DNA of 38,662 bases from JAVKSL01 sp039583695. Its GTDB lineage: Bacteria > Actinomycetota > Acidimicrobiia > Acidimicrobiales > JAJPHD01. Under the pieces are notes generated by a model. That model was given only the letters and a program-made list of their open reading frames with translations. It did no database searches and was not told the origin of the DNA. This document shows, piece by piece, positions 15,201 through 22,028 of this stretch. Numbering within the stretch: the stretch's first letter is position 1; every line of letters starts with the position of its first letter. The DNA is taken from the NCBI GenBank assembly GCA_039583695.1, contig JAVKSL010000020.1:1-38662 (forward strand). Direction: 5' to 3'. The translations under genes were made by a program, and so were the position numbers.

Positions 15201-15385
15201 GGGCCGTAGCCAGGCGCAGCTCACCGGGCCGTAGCCAGGCGCAGCTCACCGGGCCGTAGCCAGGCGCAGCTCACCGGGCCGCCGCCAGGCGCAGCTCACC
15301 GGGCCGCCGCCAGGCGCAGCTCACCGGGCCGCCGCCAGGCGCAGCTCACCGGGCCGCCGCCAGGCCCAGTTCACCGGGCCGTAAC
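15201..15385. repeat. 25-bp tandem repeat, seven full copies plus a partial, between ccdA and glnD
   Basis: Full units begin at 15201, 15226, 15251, 15276, 15301, 15326 and 15351, with a partial at 15376. Each starts GGGCC, continues with a 4-base variable block and then CCAGGCGCAGCTCACC. Units 1-3 have GTAG in the block and units 4-7 have GCCG; unit 7 also differs at two bases. The array fills most of the divergent intergenic region, beginning 10 bases upstream of the ccdA -35 box and ending 11 bases before the glnD -10-like box. There are no spacers, so it is not CRISPR. Confidence 0.96.
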
Positions 15386-15396
15386 ATCCGTCGCCC

Positions 15397-15402
15397 TACC
15401 AT
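15397..15402 (+). promoter_or_regulatory. -10 box of glnD, leaderless
   Basis: TACCAT followed by 6 bases and the GTG at 15409. No ribosome-binding site is present. No clear -35 is seen; the region where it would lie is at the end of the 25-bp repeat array. Confidence 0.5.
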
Positions 15403-15408
15403 CGTGGC

Positions 15409-17784
15409 GTGACCCGTGCCCTTGTCGAGGAGCGTGCCTTCCTGGAGGAGCGACGCGCCCTGCTGGCGGACCCGTCCAGGCACGGCCTGGAGCTGGCCGG
15501 AGCGCACGCCGCCCTGGTGGACGTCTGGCTGGCCGGGCTGCTGGGGACAGAGAAGGGTGTCGCGCTGGTGGCGGTCGGCGGGCACGGCCGTCGGGAGCTG
15601 TTCCCTGCCAGCGATCTGGACCTGGTGCTCCTCCACAAGGGGCGCCGGGACATAGCCTCGGTTGCCGAGCGGATCTGGTACCCCATCTGGGACGCGCATC
15701 TTGCGCTCGACCACAGCGTTAGGACGGTCAAGGAGGCGCTTTTCGTTGCCCGCGACGACCTCAAGGCCGCCCTCGGGCTCGTCGACGCCCGGCTGGTGGC
15801 CGGTGATGCCGACCTGGCGGCTGACCTGCTCGAGCGGTCTGCCAAGCAGTGGCGAGACGGCGCTCGCCGCAACCTTCCCCTCCTGGACGCAATGTGCGCC
15901 GAGCGTCACCAGGGCGCAGGCGAGCTGGCGTTCCTTCTCGAACCGGACGTCAAGGAGGCGAAGGGAGGTCTCCGTGATCTCACCGCCATGCGGGCGCTCG
16001 CCGCCGCGGCCCCGATCCTCGGCCCGATCCTCGCCGAGGCCGGTCCCTCGCTGGCGGAGGCGGCCCGGGTCCTGTGCGCCGTCCGGGTCGAGCTCCACCG
16101 CCAGTCGGGGCGCGGCCTCGACCGCCTCCTGCTGCAGGAGCAGGATGCGGTGGCGGCAGCCTTGGGCGCCGCCGACGCCGACGTGCTGATGGCCCAGGTG
16201 GCTGGCGCAGCCCGCTCGGTGGCCTGGACCGGCGACGATGCCTGGCGGCGGGTCCGATCCTGGTTGGCCGGGCCGCGGGGCCGGGCCGTCGCTCCGGACA
16301 GGCTGCTCGCTCCAGGCATCGTCCTGCGAGAGGGGGAGGTAGAGGTACTGGCGCCGTCGGGGCTGCCTATCACCCTAATCCTTCGCGCCGCCGACGCAGC
16401 GGCAAGCAATAGAGCCCGGTTGAGCCGGACTGCCCTGTCCACCCTCGCATCGCGCTCGGAGGAGCTGGACCCGCTGGCCCCCTGGCCGCCGGAGGCGCTC
16501 CAGGCCCTGGTGTCGCTGCTGGGGGCCGGGCGCCCGGCTATCGATGTCCTGGAGGACCTCGATAGCCGAGGTGTGCTGGTGAGGATCCTCCCAGAGTGGG
16601 CTGCGGTCCGCAATCGGCCCCAGCGCAACGCTTACCATCGCTTCACCGTGGACCGCCACCTGCTGGAGACGGCGGCTGGGGCGGCAGCACTCCTGCGGCA
16701 TGTGACCCGTCCTGACCTCCTGCTGGTCGGGGCGTTGCTCCACGACATCGGGAAGGGCTATCCAGGGGACCACACCGGGGCTGGCATGGCTCTCATGGCG
16801 ACGATCGGACCCCGACTCGGCTTCCCCGCCGAGGACGTGTCCTGCTTGGTGGCGATGGTCCGTCACCACCTGCTCCTTCCCGACGCTGCCACCAGGCGTG
16901 ACCTGGCCGATCCGTCCACCATCGAGACGGTGGCGAAGGCCGTGGGGGACCGTCAGACCTTGGACCTGCTGGCGGCGCTCACCGAAGCCGACTCCCTGGC
17001 CACCGGTGAGGCAGCTTGGAGCGCCTGGAAGGCCGGACTGGTCGCGGAGCTGGTGGACAAGGTGGCGAGGTTTCTGGCTGGGCAGGCCCCTGCTCCCCTC
17101 CCGGTCTTCCCGCTGACCCGGCATCGCGAGCTCGTGGAGCGGGCTGCAGGTCGAGAAGGCGGCTGGGTCGTGGTCGGGGAGGGCGACCTCCTGACCGTGG
17201 TGGCTCCCGACAGGGCCGGACTTTTCGCTCTGGTCACCGGGGCGCTGGCTCTGGAGGGCCTCACCGTGCTGGTTGCCGACGCCTGGTCCGGCCGCTGGAA
17301 TGGAACCGCAGTCGCGATATCGGAGCACATTGTGCGCCCCGAGGTGGGTGGAGAGCCGGACTGGGATGCCCTGCGGGCCCGGCTGGCCCAGCTGGCCGAG
17401 GCCCCCGAGCTATTGGAGCCGGCCTTGGCGGCGCGCTCTCGGACCTACGCAGGTCGTCGGGCCCTGGCGGCTCGGCAGCGCGAGACGGCGGTGAGGATAG
17501 ACCTGGACGCCTCCTCCAGCGCAACAGTGGTGGAGCTGTGGGCCCGAGACGAGCTGGGCCTGCTTCATCGGGTGACCGCTGCGCTGGCGGAGTTGGGACT
17601 GGACATCCGACACGCCAAGGCTCAGACTCTGGGCCACGAGGTGGTGGACACCTTCTACCTCCTCGACCACCGGGGAGCAAAGCTGACCGCCCCCGCCGCC
17701 CTGGCAACCCTCGAGGCCACCCTGCTCGCCGCCGCCGCTGCTGGGCGCGTCGGTTCGAGTTCGCCGGGAAGCGATTGCACTTAG
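15409..17784 (+). CDS. glnD: [Protein-PII] uridylyltransferase / uridylyl-removing enzyme
   Basis: Bifunctional nitrogen sensor that adds nucleotidyl groups to PII proteins when glutamine is low and removes them when it is high (adenylylation in actinobacteria). 791 aa. Domains: nucleotidyltransferase (GGHGRREL at 57-64, with catalytic SDLDL at 68-72), a central helical region, HD hydrolase (LHDIGKGYPGDHT, His445-Asp446, then MVRHH), and two ACT domains near residues 587-660 and 705-780 (VELWARDELGLLHRVTAALAELGL). All catalytic motifs look intact. No glnB, glnK or amtB lies beside it, unlike the amtB-glnB-glnD order of many actinobacteria. It starts at GTG. Confidence 0.95.
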   Translation: MTRALVEERAFLEERRALLADPSRHGLELAGAHAALVDVWLAGLLGTEKGVALVAVGGHGRRELFPASDLDLVLLHKGRRDIASVAERIWYPIWDAHLALDHSVRTVKEALFVARDDLKAALGLVDARLVAGDADLAADLLERSAKQWRDGARRNLPLLDAMCAERHQGAGELAFLLEPDVKEAKGGLRDLTAMRALAAAAPILGPILAEAGPSLAEAARVLCAVRVELHRQSGRGLDRLLLQEQDAVAAALGAADADVLMAQVAGAARSVAWTGDDAWRRVRSWLAGPRGRAVAPDRLLAPGIVLREGEVEVLAPSGLPITLILRAADAAASNRARLSRTALSTLASRSEELDPLAPWPPEALQALVSLLGAGRPAIDVLEDLDSRGVLVRILPEWAAVRNRPQRNAYHRFTVDRHLLETAAGAAALLRHVTRPDLLLVGALLHDIGKGYPGDHTGAGMALMATIGPRLGFPAEDVSCLVAMVRHHLLLPDAATRRDLADPSTIETVAKAVGDRQTLDLLAALTEADSLATGEAAWSAWKAGLVAELVDKVARFLAGQAPAPLPVFPLTRHRELVERAAGREGGWVVVGEGDLLTVVAPDRAGLFALVTGALALEGLTVLVADAWSGRWNGTAVAISEHIVRPEVGGEPDWDALRARLAQLAEAPELLEPALAARSRTYAGRRALAARQRETAVRIDLDASSSATVVELWARDELGLLHRVTAALAELGLDIRHAKAQTLGHEVVDTFYLLDHRGAKLTAPAALATLEATLLAAAAAGRVGSSSPGSDCT

Positions 17785-17829
17785 CCACCGATTTGGTGCA
17801 CAACTGCAACCGCTTGCCGAGCGGCCGCC

Positions 17830-17835
17830 TAGCTT
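17830..17835 (+). promoter_or_regulatory. -10 box of the phosphatidyltransferase gene, leaderless
   Basis: TAGCTT ends 7 bases before the ATG at 17843, in the 58-base gap after glnD. The gap also holds imperfect inverted TGCAC/GTGCA and CCACC/GGTG segments but no clear terminator. Confidence 0.5.
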
Positions 17836-17842
17836 TGGGAGT

Positions 17843-18463
17843 ATGCAGCGGCCTGCCGGGGATCTGGCGAGGGTGTGGACTGTGCCGAACCTGCTCTCGG
17901 CGGTCCGCTTGCTCAGCGTGGGCATATTCTTGTGGCTGCTGTTTGGCCCAGGTGACACGGTCGCGGCGGCGGCGCTGCTCGCCTTCCTCGGCTGCACCGA
18001 CTGGGTGGATGGATACGTTGCCCGTCGGTTCGGCCAAGTCTCCACACTGGGCAAGGTGCTGGACCCCACGGCGGACCGGGTGCTGCTCGCTGCCGGCGCG
18101 GTGGGAGGCTTGATTTTTGGGGCGGTGCCGATCTGGGTCTTTGCCGTGGTGGTGGCGCGGGAGGTGACGGTGGCGCTCGGGGCGTTTGTGTTGGTGGCCC
18201 TTCGAGCCCCTCGCATGGACGTGGTGTGGCTGGGCAAGGCGGGGGCATTCGGGCTGATGGTCGCGCTTCCGCTGTTCCTTCTGGGGCACTCCACACTGTC
18301 CTGGCACGGCTATGCGTTCGACGCTGCCTGGGTATTCGCGATTCCTGGCATGGGGTTGGCCTGGCTGTCGCTGACTGACTACGTGCCCAGGGCGCGCAGT
18401 GCCTTGGCAGCAAGAGCGTCCGGCGTCTCAGGTGGCCTGTCGGAGGCGGCGGCTCTGGAGTAA
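17843..18463 (+). CDS. CDP-alcohol phosphatidyltransferase (PgsA-like or cardiolipin synthase type)
   Basis: Integral membrane enzyme that transfers a phosphatidyl group from CDP-diacylglycerol to an alcohol, most likely glycerol 3-phosphate, or phosphatidylglycerol in the cardiolipin synthase case. The complete family signature D(x)2DG(x)2AR(x)8G(x)3D(x)3D is seen at residues 53-78 (DWVDGYVARR, then STLGKVLDPTAD). 206 aa with about five hydrophobic segments. In mycobacteria a pgsA paralogue lies just upstream of gcvH-garA, and the same order holds here, which favours pgsA2; the exact substrate cannot be told from sequence. Confidence 0.88.
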   Translation: MQRPAGDLARVWTVPNLLSAVRLLSVGIFLWLLFGPGDTVAAAALLAFLGCTDWVDGYVARRFGQVSTLGKVLDPTADRVLLAAGAVGGLIFGAVPIWVFAVVVAREVTVALGAFVLVALRAPRMDVVWLGKAGAFGLMVALPLFLLGHSTLSWHGYAFDAAWVFAIPGMGLAWLSLTDYVPRARSALAARASGVSGGLSEAAALE

Positions 18464-18466
18464 CCT
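18461..18466 (+). promoter_or_regulatory. -10 box of gcvH, leaderless
   Basis: TAACCT begins at the stop codon (TAA) of the preceding gene and ends 7 bases before GTG 18474. It supports that start over the longer open frame upstream and over GTG 18480. Confidence 0.5.
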
Positions 18467-18473
18467 CACTCGT

Positions 18474-18854
18474 GTGAACGTGCCCGACGAGCTGCGCTAT
18501 ACGTCCGATCATGAGTGGGTCCGCGTCGAGGCGGCCGGTCTGCGCCTGGGCATCACCGCCTACGCGGCCGACGCTCTCGGCGATGTGGTGTTCGTGGCGC
18601 TCCCAGAGCCGGGGACCAGGGTCGTCGCGTCAGGTGCCTTTAGCGAGGTCGAGTCCACCAAGTCGGTGTCTGACATCTATGCGCCGGTTGATGGGGTGAT
18701 ATCTGAGGTCAACACCGAGCTGGCGGATTCGCCCCAGCGTCTCAACGAGGATCCCTACGGGGAAGGCTGGATCTGTGTGATCCAGCCGGCCGAGGTGGGT
18801 TCCGCGGACGGTCTCCTGGATGCCGAGGGCTACCGCTCCTTGATCTCCGATTGA
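18474..18854 (+). CDS. gcvH: Glycine cleavage system H protein
   Basis: Lipoyl carrier that shuttles the aminomethyl group between the P and T proteins of glycine cleavage. 126 aa, the normal length. It begins VPDELRYTSDHEWVRVE; the lipoylated Lys63 is in EVESTKSVSDIYAPVDG, and NEDPYGEGWICVI is the usual C-terminal motif. No gcvP or gcvT is in the window. The gene's place before a garA-like gene is conserved in actinobacteria. Confidence 0.96.
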   Translation: MNVPDELRYTSDHEWVRVEAAGLRLGITAYAADALGDVVFVALPEPGTRVVASGAFSEVESTKSVSDIYAPVDGVISEVNTELADSPQRLNEDPYGEGWICVIQPAEVGSADGLLDAEGYRSLISD

Positions 18855-18895
18855 GGCTTTGAAGGCGATAGCGGGCACGGAGCTGGGAGACAGAG

Positions 18896-18901
18896 TACCG
18901 T
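18896..18901 (+). promoter_or_regulatory. -10 box of the GarA-like gene, leaderless
   Basis: TACCGT ends 7 bases before GTG 18909. The 54-base gap after gcvH has no ribosome-binding site near the start. Confidence 0.5.
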
Positions 18902-18908
18902 AACAGGT

Positions 18909-19391
18909 GTGCAGTGTGAACAGTGTGGCCATATGAACTCGCCGGAAGCCAACTTCTGCTCCTCGTGCGGGGGAGTGATGCGACCGGCTGACGACACAAC
19001 GCTCACCTTCGTCCCGACGGAGGTGAGCGCGCAGCACGGTCCGGAGACAGACACCGACATGCGCCTGTCTATCGAAGAGGTCCCTCGCGGCACCGGCATC
19101 CTGGTCGTGAAGCGTGGGCCGAACGCTGGTTCCCGCTTTGTCCTCGAAGCTGACGTGACCCGGGCTGGACGCCATCCAGAGAGCGACATCTTTCTCGACG
19201 ACATCACGGTCTCGCGGCGTCACGCCGAGTTCGTGGCGCAGGGCCGTGACTTTGTGGTGCGCGACGTGGGCTCGCTCAATGGGACCTACCTCAACAGGGA
19301 ACGTATCGAGCAGGCGCAGCTGACCAGCGGCGACGAGGTGCAGATTGGCAAGTTCAAGCTGGTGTTCATTTCCGGGCCTCCCAGGGAGTAG
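18909..19391 (+). CDS. garA: GarA/OdhI-like FHA-domain regulator with N-terminal zinc ribbon
   Basis: FHA proteins of this type bind and control 2-oxoglutarate dehydrogenase and glutamate enzymes, and are switched off when a Ser/Thr kinase phosphorylates their N-terminus. Residues 62-155 match GarA closely: LVVKRGPNAGSRF, GRHPESDIFLDDITVSRRHAEF (Arg88, Ser102, His105) and VGSLNGTYLNRE (Asn124), then GDEVQIGKFKLVF. Unlike mycobacterial GarA, it starts with a zinc ribbon (Cys3, Cys6, Cys17, Cys20). The usual ETTS phospho-motif is absent, but DDTTLTF at 28-34 offers a Thr-Thr pair in a similar place. 160 aa. It is followed by the ftsR-like gene as in mycobacteria. Confidence 0.92.
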   Translation: MQCEQCGHMNSPEANFCSSCGGVMRPADDTTLTFVPTEVSAQHGPETDTDMRLSIEEVPRGTGILVVKRGPNAGSRFVLEADVTRAGRHPESDIFLDDITVSRRHAEFVAQGRDFVVRDVGSLNGTYLNRERIEQAQLTSGDEVQIGKFKLVFISGPPRE

Positions 19392-19399
19392 GGGCGGCC

Positions 19400-20329
19400 T
19401 TGGCGGATCGAGCGTTCTTGTCCATTGGGGACGTCCTTGCGCTGCTCAAGGACGAGTTCCCTGACGTCACGATATCCAAGATCCGGTTTCTCGAGAGCCA
19501 GGGTCTGCTCGACCCTGAGCGCACACCGTCGGGGTACCGCAAGTTCTACGAATCGGACGTGGACAGACTCCGCTGGATACTGAGACAGCAGCGGGAGCAT
19601 TTCTTGCCGCTCAAGGTGATCAAGGGACGCCTGAGCGGCGGTGCGCCGCTGGAGGCGGAGCTTCCGTCGTCGTCGTTCGAGAACGTCGGCGAAGGCGAGG
19701 CACCAGGGGCAAATGGTTCTCAGGTCACAGCTCAGCTCTCTCCTGGGGCGCCTGGCTCAGCCCCGCCGGTTGGCCCCGCGCCGCCCGCCGGTCCCATCGC
19801 GCCGCCGGGTTCCGCAGGTCCGGCCGGTCCCACCGCGCCGGGCGGTCCCGCAGGTTCAGAGCCGTTTGCCCCGAGCGCTCCAGCACCGCTGGCGTCGGGA
19901 GGTCCGTCGCCAGGGTCCACTCCCAGCCCGCTCAGCGCGGGTCCAGCGGCAATGAGCCTCACTGCCGATGAGCTGACTCGGGCCAGTGGCTTGTCTGCCG
20001 ACGGGGTGGCCGAGCTGGAGCGCTACGGCCTGCTGTCAGGGCGAGCAGTGGGGGGCACATTCTACTACGATGAAGAAGCGTTCACCGTTGCCACCGCCGC
20101 CGCTGGGTTTGCCGCTCATGGGATCGAGCCCCGCCACTTGCGAATGTATAAGACGGCTGCAGAACGGGAGGGCGACCTCTACGAGCAGGTCGTCATGCCG
20201 TTGCTCAAGCAGCGCAATCCCGAGGCCCGGGGTCGGGCTGCCTCCGATTTGGCTGAGCTGGCCCGTCTGGGCCAACGCCTCCGGGCTTCTCTGCTGCGGG
20301 TGGCCCTGAGAGAGCACACGGGGGGGTGA
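19400..20329 (+). CDS. ftsR: MerR-family regulator, FtsR-like
   Basis: Homologue by position and layout of mycobacterial Rv1828 and corynebacterial FtsR, which bind DNA and influence ftsZ expression. The N-terminal winged helix (residues ~5-80) has FLSIGDVLALLKDEFPDVTI and KIRFLESQGLLDPERTPSGYRKF. A central Gly/Pro/Ala/Ser linker spans about residues 100-180, with repeated PPA, GPA and PSP units. The C-terminal domain (from MSLTADELTRASGL) resembles a second helix-turn-helix. TTG start at 19400; 309 aa, longer than mycobacterial homologues because of the linker. Confidence 0.87.
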   Translation: MADRAFLSIGDVLALLKDEFPDVTISKIRFLESQGLLDPERTPSGYRKFYESDVDRLRWILRQQREHFLPLKVIKGRLSGGAPLEAELPSSSFENVGEGEAPGANGSQVTAQLSPGAPGSAPPVGPAPPAGPIAPPGSAGPAGPTAPGGPAGSEPFAPSAPAPLASGGPSPGSTPSPLSAGPAAMSLTADELTRASGLSADGVAELERYGLLSGRAVGGTFYYDEEAFTVATAAAGFAAHGIEPRHLRMYKTAAEREGDLYEQVVMPLLKQRNPEARGRAASDLAELARLGQRLRASLLRVALREHTGG

Positions 20330-20874
20330 AGGTCCTCGTCGGCGCCTCTCAGCTCCGTAGCGAGGTTGGTCGCCTTGGCGCAGAGGTCTCGGCCGCATAT
20401 CCCGGGGGTGTCGTGATGGTGGCGGTTCTCAAGGGAGGCGTTTGGTTCTTGGCTGACCTGGTAAGGGAGCTGTCGGTGCCCTGTCAGGTGGACTTTCTGG
20501 CTGTGTCATCGTACTCGCAGGGCAGTGGTCGGGTGCGCCTGATCAAGGATCTGGATATCGATATCACTGGGCTGGATGTGGTGCTGGTCGAGGACATCGT
20601 GGACACCGGACTCACGCTTTCCTACCTACTCGCCGAGCTGGGCAGGAGAGGTCCGGCATCGCTCGAGGTCTGTGCCCTCCTGGACCGGCAGGCGCACCGG
20701 ATCGTGCCCACTTCGCTACGTTTTCGGGGGGTCGGCATCGGGGAAGAGTTCGTGGTGGGTTATGGCCTGGACTACGCCGAGCGCTTCCGCAACCTGGATC
20801 GCATCGTCGCAGTTGAGCGTGCCGCGTTGCAGCTGGACCCAGATGTGCACGTGAACGCGCTCTACAGCGGGTAA
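20326..20874 (+). CDS. hpt: Hypoxanthine (guanine) phosphoribosyltransferase
   Basis: Purine salvage: joins hypoxanthine or guanine with PRPP to give IMP or GMP. The PRPP-binding motif VVLVEDIVDTGLTL is at residues 85-98 (Glu89-Asp90), with the N-terminal VAVLKGGVWFLADLVREL and the C-terminal GIGEEFVVGYGLDYAERFRNL, all typical of HPRT. 182 aa. The GTG overlaps the ftsR TGA. Its position between ftsR and the DUF151 gene is not part of the mycobacterial cluster; in mycobacteria hpt lies by tilS and ftsH. Confidence 0.93.
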   Translation: MKVLVGASQLRSEVGRLGAEVSAAYPGGVVMVAVLKGGVWFLADLVRELSVPCQVDFLAVSSYSQGSGRVRLIKDLDIDITGLDVVLVEDIVDTGLTLSYLLAELGRRGPASLEVCALLDRQAHRIVPTSLRFRGVGIGEEFVVGYGLDYAERFRNLDRIVAVERAALQLDPDVHVNALYSG

Positions 20875-20877
20875 GTT
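20872..20877 (+). promoter_or_regulatory. -10 box of the DUF151 gene, leaderless
   Basis: TAAGTT, beginning in the hpt stop codon, ends 6 bases before ATG 20884. No ribosome-binding site is present. Confidence 0.45.
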
Positions 20878-20883
20878 GACGCA

Positions 20884-21381
20884 ATGGTCGAGGTGCGTCT
20901 GACTGCGGTTCGGGTTGACCTGCAGTCGAACACGCCAGTGGTGCTGCTACAGGAGCCCGGAGGGGCCAAGCGGACCCTGCCGATCTTCATCGGCCCACAG
21001 GAGGCCACCGCTATCGCCCTCGCGCTTCAGGGCCTGCCAACCCCTCGACCGATGACCCATGACTTGATGAAGGACCTCCTTGCCGTCTTGGGGGCCACGC
21101 TCGAACAGGTGGTCATAACCGAGCTCATCGGCACCACCTATCACGCTGAGCTCCACCTTCTCAGGGGCGGCAAGACGCTGACTGTCGACTGCCGACCATC
21201 GGACGCCATCGCGCTGGCGGCACGGACCGGGACCTCCTTGTACGTCGCAGACGAGGTGATCGACGCCGAGGGCGTCATCCTCTCAGTCGACGAGGAGGAC
21301 GAGGGAGCGAACCCCGACGAGATCCTTGCTGAGTTCCAGGACTTCCTCAACCAGGTGAAGCCGGAGGATTTCAGCTCCTGA
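20884..21381 (+). CDS. DUF151 bifunctional nuclease family protein
   Basis: Family known from plant BBD nucleases and conserved in actinobacteria (Rv1829). Its bacterial role is not settled. The core is seen in NTPVVLLQEPGGAKRTLPIFIGPQEATAIA, RPMTHDLMKDLLAVLGATLEQVVI and DCRPSDAIALAARTGTSLYV (Arg-Pro-Ser-Asp). The acidic tail (DEEDEGANPDEILAEFQDFLNQV) is typical of the family. 165 aa. Its place between the two merR genes matches the mycobacterial order. Confidence 0.92.
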   Translation: MVEVRLTAVRVDLQSNTPVVLLQEPGGAKRTLPIFIGPQEATAIALALQGLPTPRPMTHDLMKDLLAVLGATLEQVVITELIGTTYHAELHLLRGGKTLTVDCRPSDAIALAARTGTSLYVADEVIDAEGVILSVDEEDEGANPDEILAEFQDFLNQVKPEDFSS

Positions 21382-21392
21382 AGCTCGGGTCG

Positions 21393-21421
21393 TTGACTGA
21401 GGACCTGCTTTGACGTAGGCT
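21393..21421 (+). promoter_or_regulatory. Promoter of the second merR (resR-like) gene
   Basis: TTGACT (21393-21398), a 17-base spacer and TAGGCT (21416-21421) form a well-spaced promoter in the 95-base gap after the DUF151 gene. It gives a leader of about 49 bases with AAGGAG at 21461-21466. Confidence 0.65.
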
Positions 21422-21431
21422 TCTCCCAGGG

Positions 21432-21443
21432 CCGTAAGTACGG
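21432..21443. promoter_or_regulatory. Small inverted repeat in the resR-like leader
   Basis: CCGTA-AG-TACGG, a 12-base dyad located just past the predicted transcription start. It could be an operator, perhaps for the MerR protein itself, but this is only a suggestion from position. Confidence 0.35.
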
Positions 21444-21476
21444 AACTGTGACCCATGACAAAGGAGTGTGTGCCCA

Positions 21477-22019
21477 ATGAGCTTGCCGGGAGCAGATGGA
21501 GGGCGTCAATCCGACACGCGTCGAGTCGACTCCTATGGAGGGCCTCAGGTCTGCAAGCTGGTGGGCATCACTTACCGCCAGCTCGACTACTGGGCCCGGA
21601 CCGGCCTGTTGCGGCCGTCGGTGGCCGACGCTCGAGGGAGCGGCACCAGGCGGCGTTACGCGTACAGCGACCTAGTGGAGCTCAAGGTCATCAAGCAGCT
21701 CCTGCTCGGAGGAGTGTCTCTTCAGTCGACCCGAATCGCGATCCAGTGCCTTCGGGAGAACCTTGGCGCCGACCTTGGATCGGCGAACCTGGTGCTGGCC
21801 GATGGTGGGTCGGTGCTGACCCGAAGTGGTGAAGAGGTCGTGGACCTGGTACGGGGTGGCCAGGGTGTGCTGAACATAGTGCCCTTGGGTGGGCTTGTCG
21901 AGGCGCTGAACGCCGAGATCCGCAAGCTCGACTTCTCGACTGCAGCCGGACCCAGGACCGCTGTGCCGGAAGCCAGCTCGGAGGTCAATGAGACGCCACA
22001 TCGGGCCGTCGGAGGGTAG
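21477..22019 (+). CDS. resR: MerR-family regulator, ResR-like (Rv1830 type)
   Basis: Winged helix-turn-helix protein of the group that includes mycobacterial Rv1830 (ResR), linked to growth control. The DNA-binding part has GPQVCKLVGITYRQLDYWARTGLL, RRRYAYSDLVELKVIKQLLLGGVS and a C-terminal half with GGSVLTRSGEEVVDLVRGGQGVLNIVPLGG. The start is ATG 21477, 10 bases after AAGGAG; GTG 21468 lies too close to that site. 180 aa. Confidence 0.88.
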   Translation: MSLPGADGGRQSDTRRVDSYGGPQVCKLVGITYRQLDYWARTGLLRPSVADARGSGTRRRYAYSDLVELKVIKQLLLGGVSLQSTRIAIQCLRENLGADLGSANLVLADGGSVLTRSGEEVVDLVRGGQGVLNIVPLGGLVEALNAEIRKLDFSTAAGPRTAVPEASSEVNETPHRAVGG

Positions 22020-22028
22020 GCCCGTCCG

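Noticed and set aside
15156..15224. Longer ccdA start at 15224
   Set aside because: The extra residues are not hydrophobic or conserved, and the consensus promoter (TTGACA-N16-TAATGT) lies inside that stretch, so it would not be transcribed.
15201..15385. CRISPR array
   Set aside because: The 25-bp units follow each other directly with no unique spacers, and no cas gene is near.
17785..17842. Terminator after glnD
   Set aside because: Only short imperfect inverted segments (TGCAC/GTGCA, CCACC/GGTG) with no T-run.
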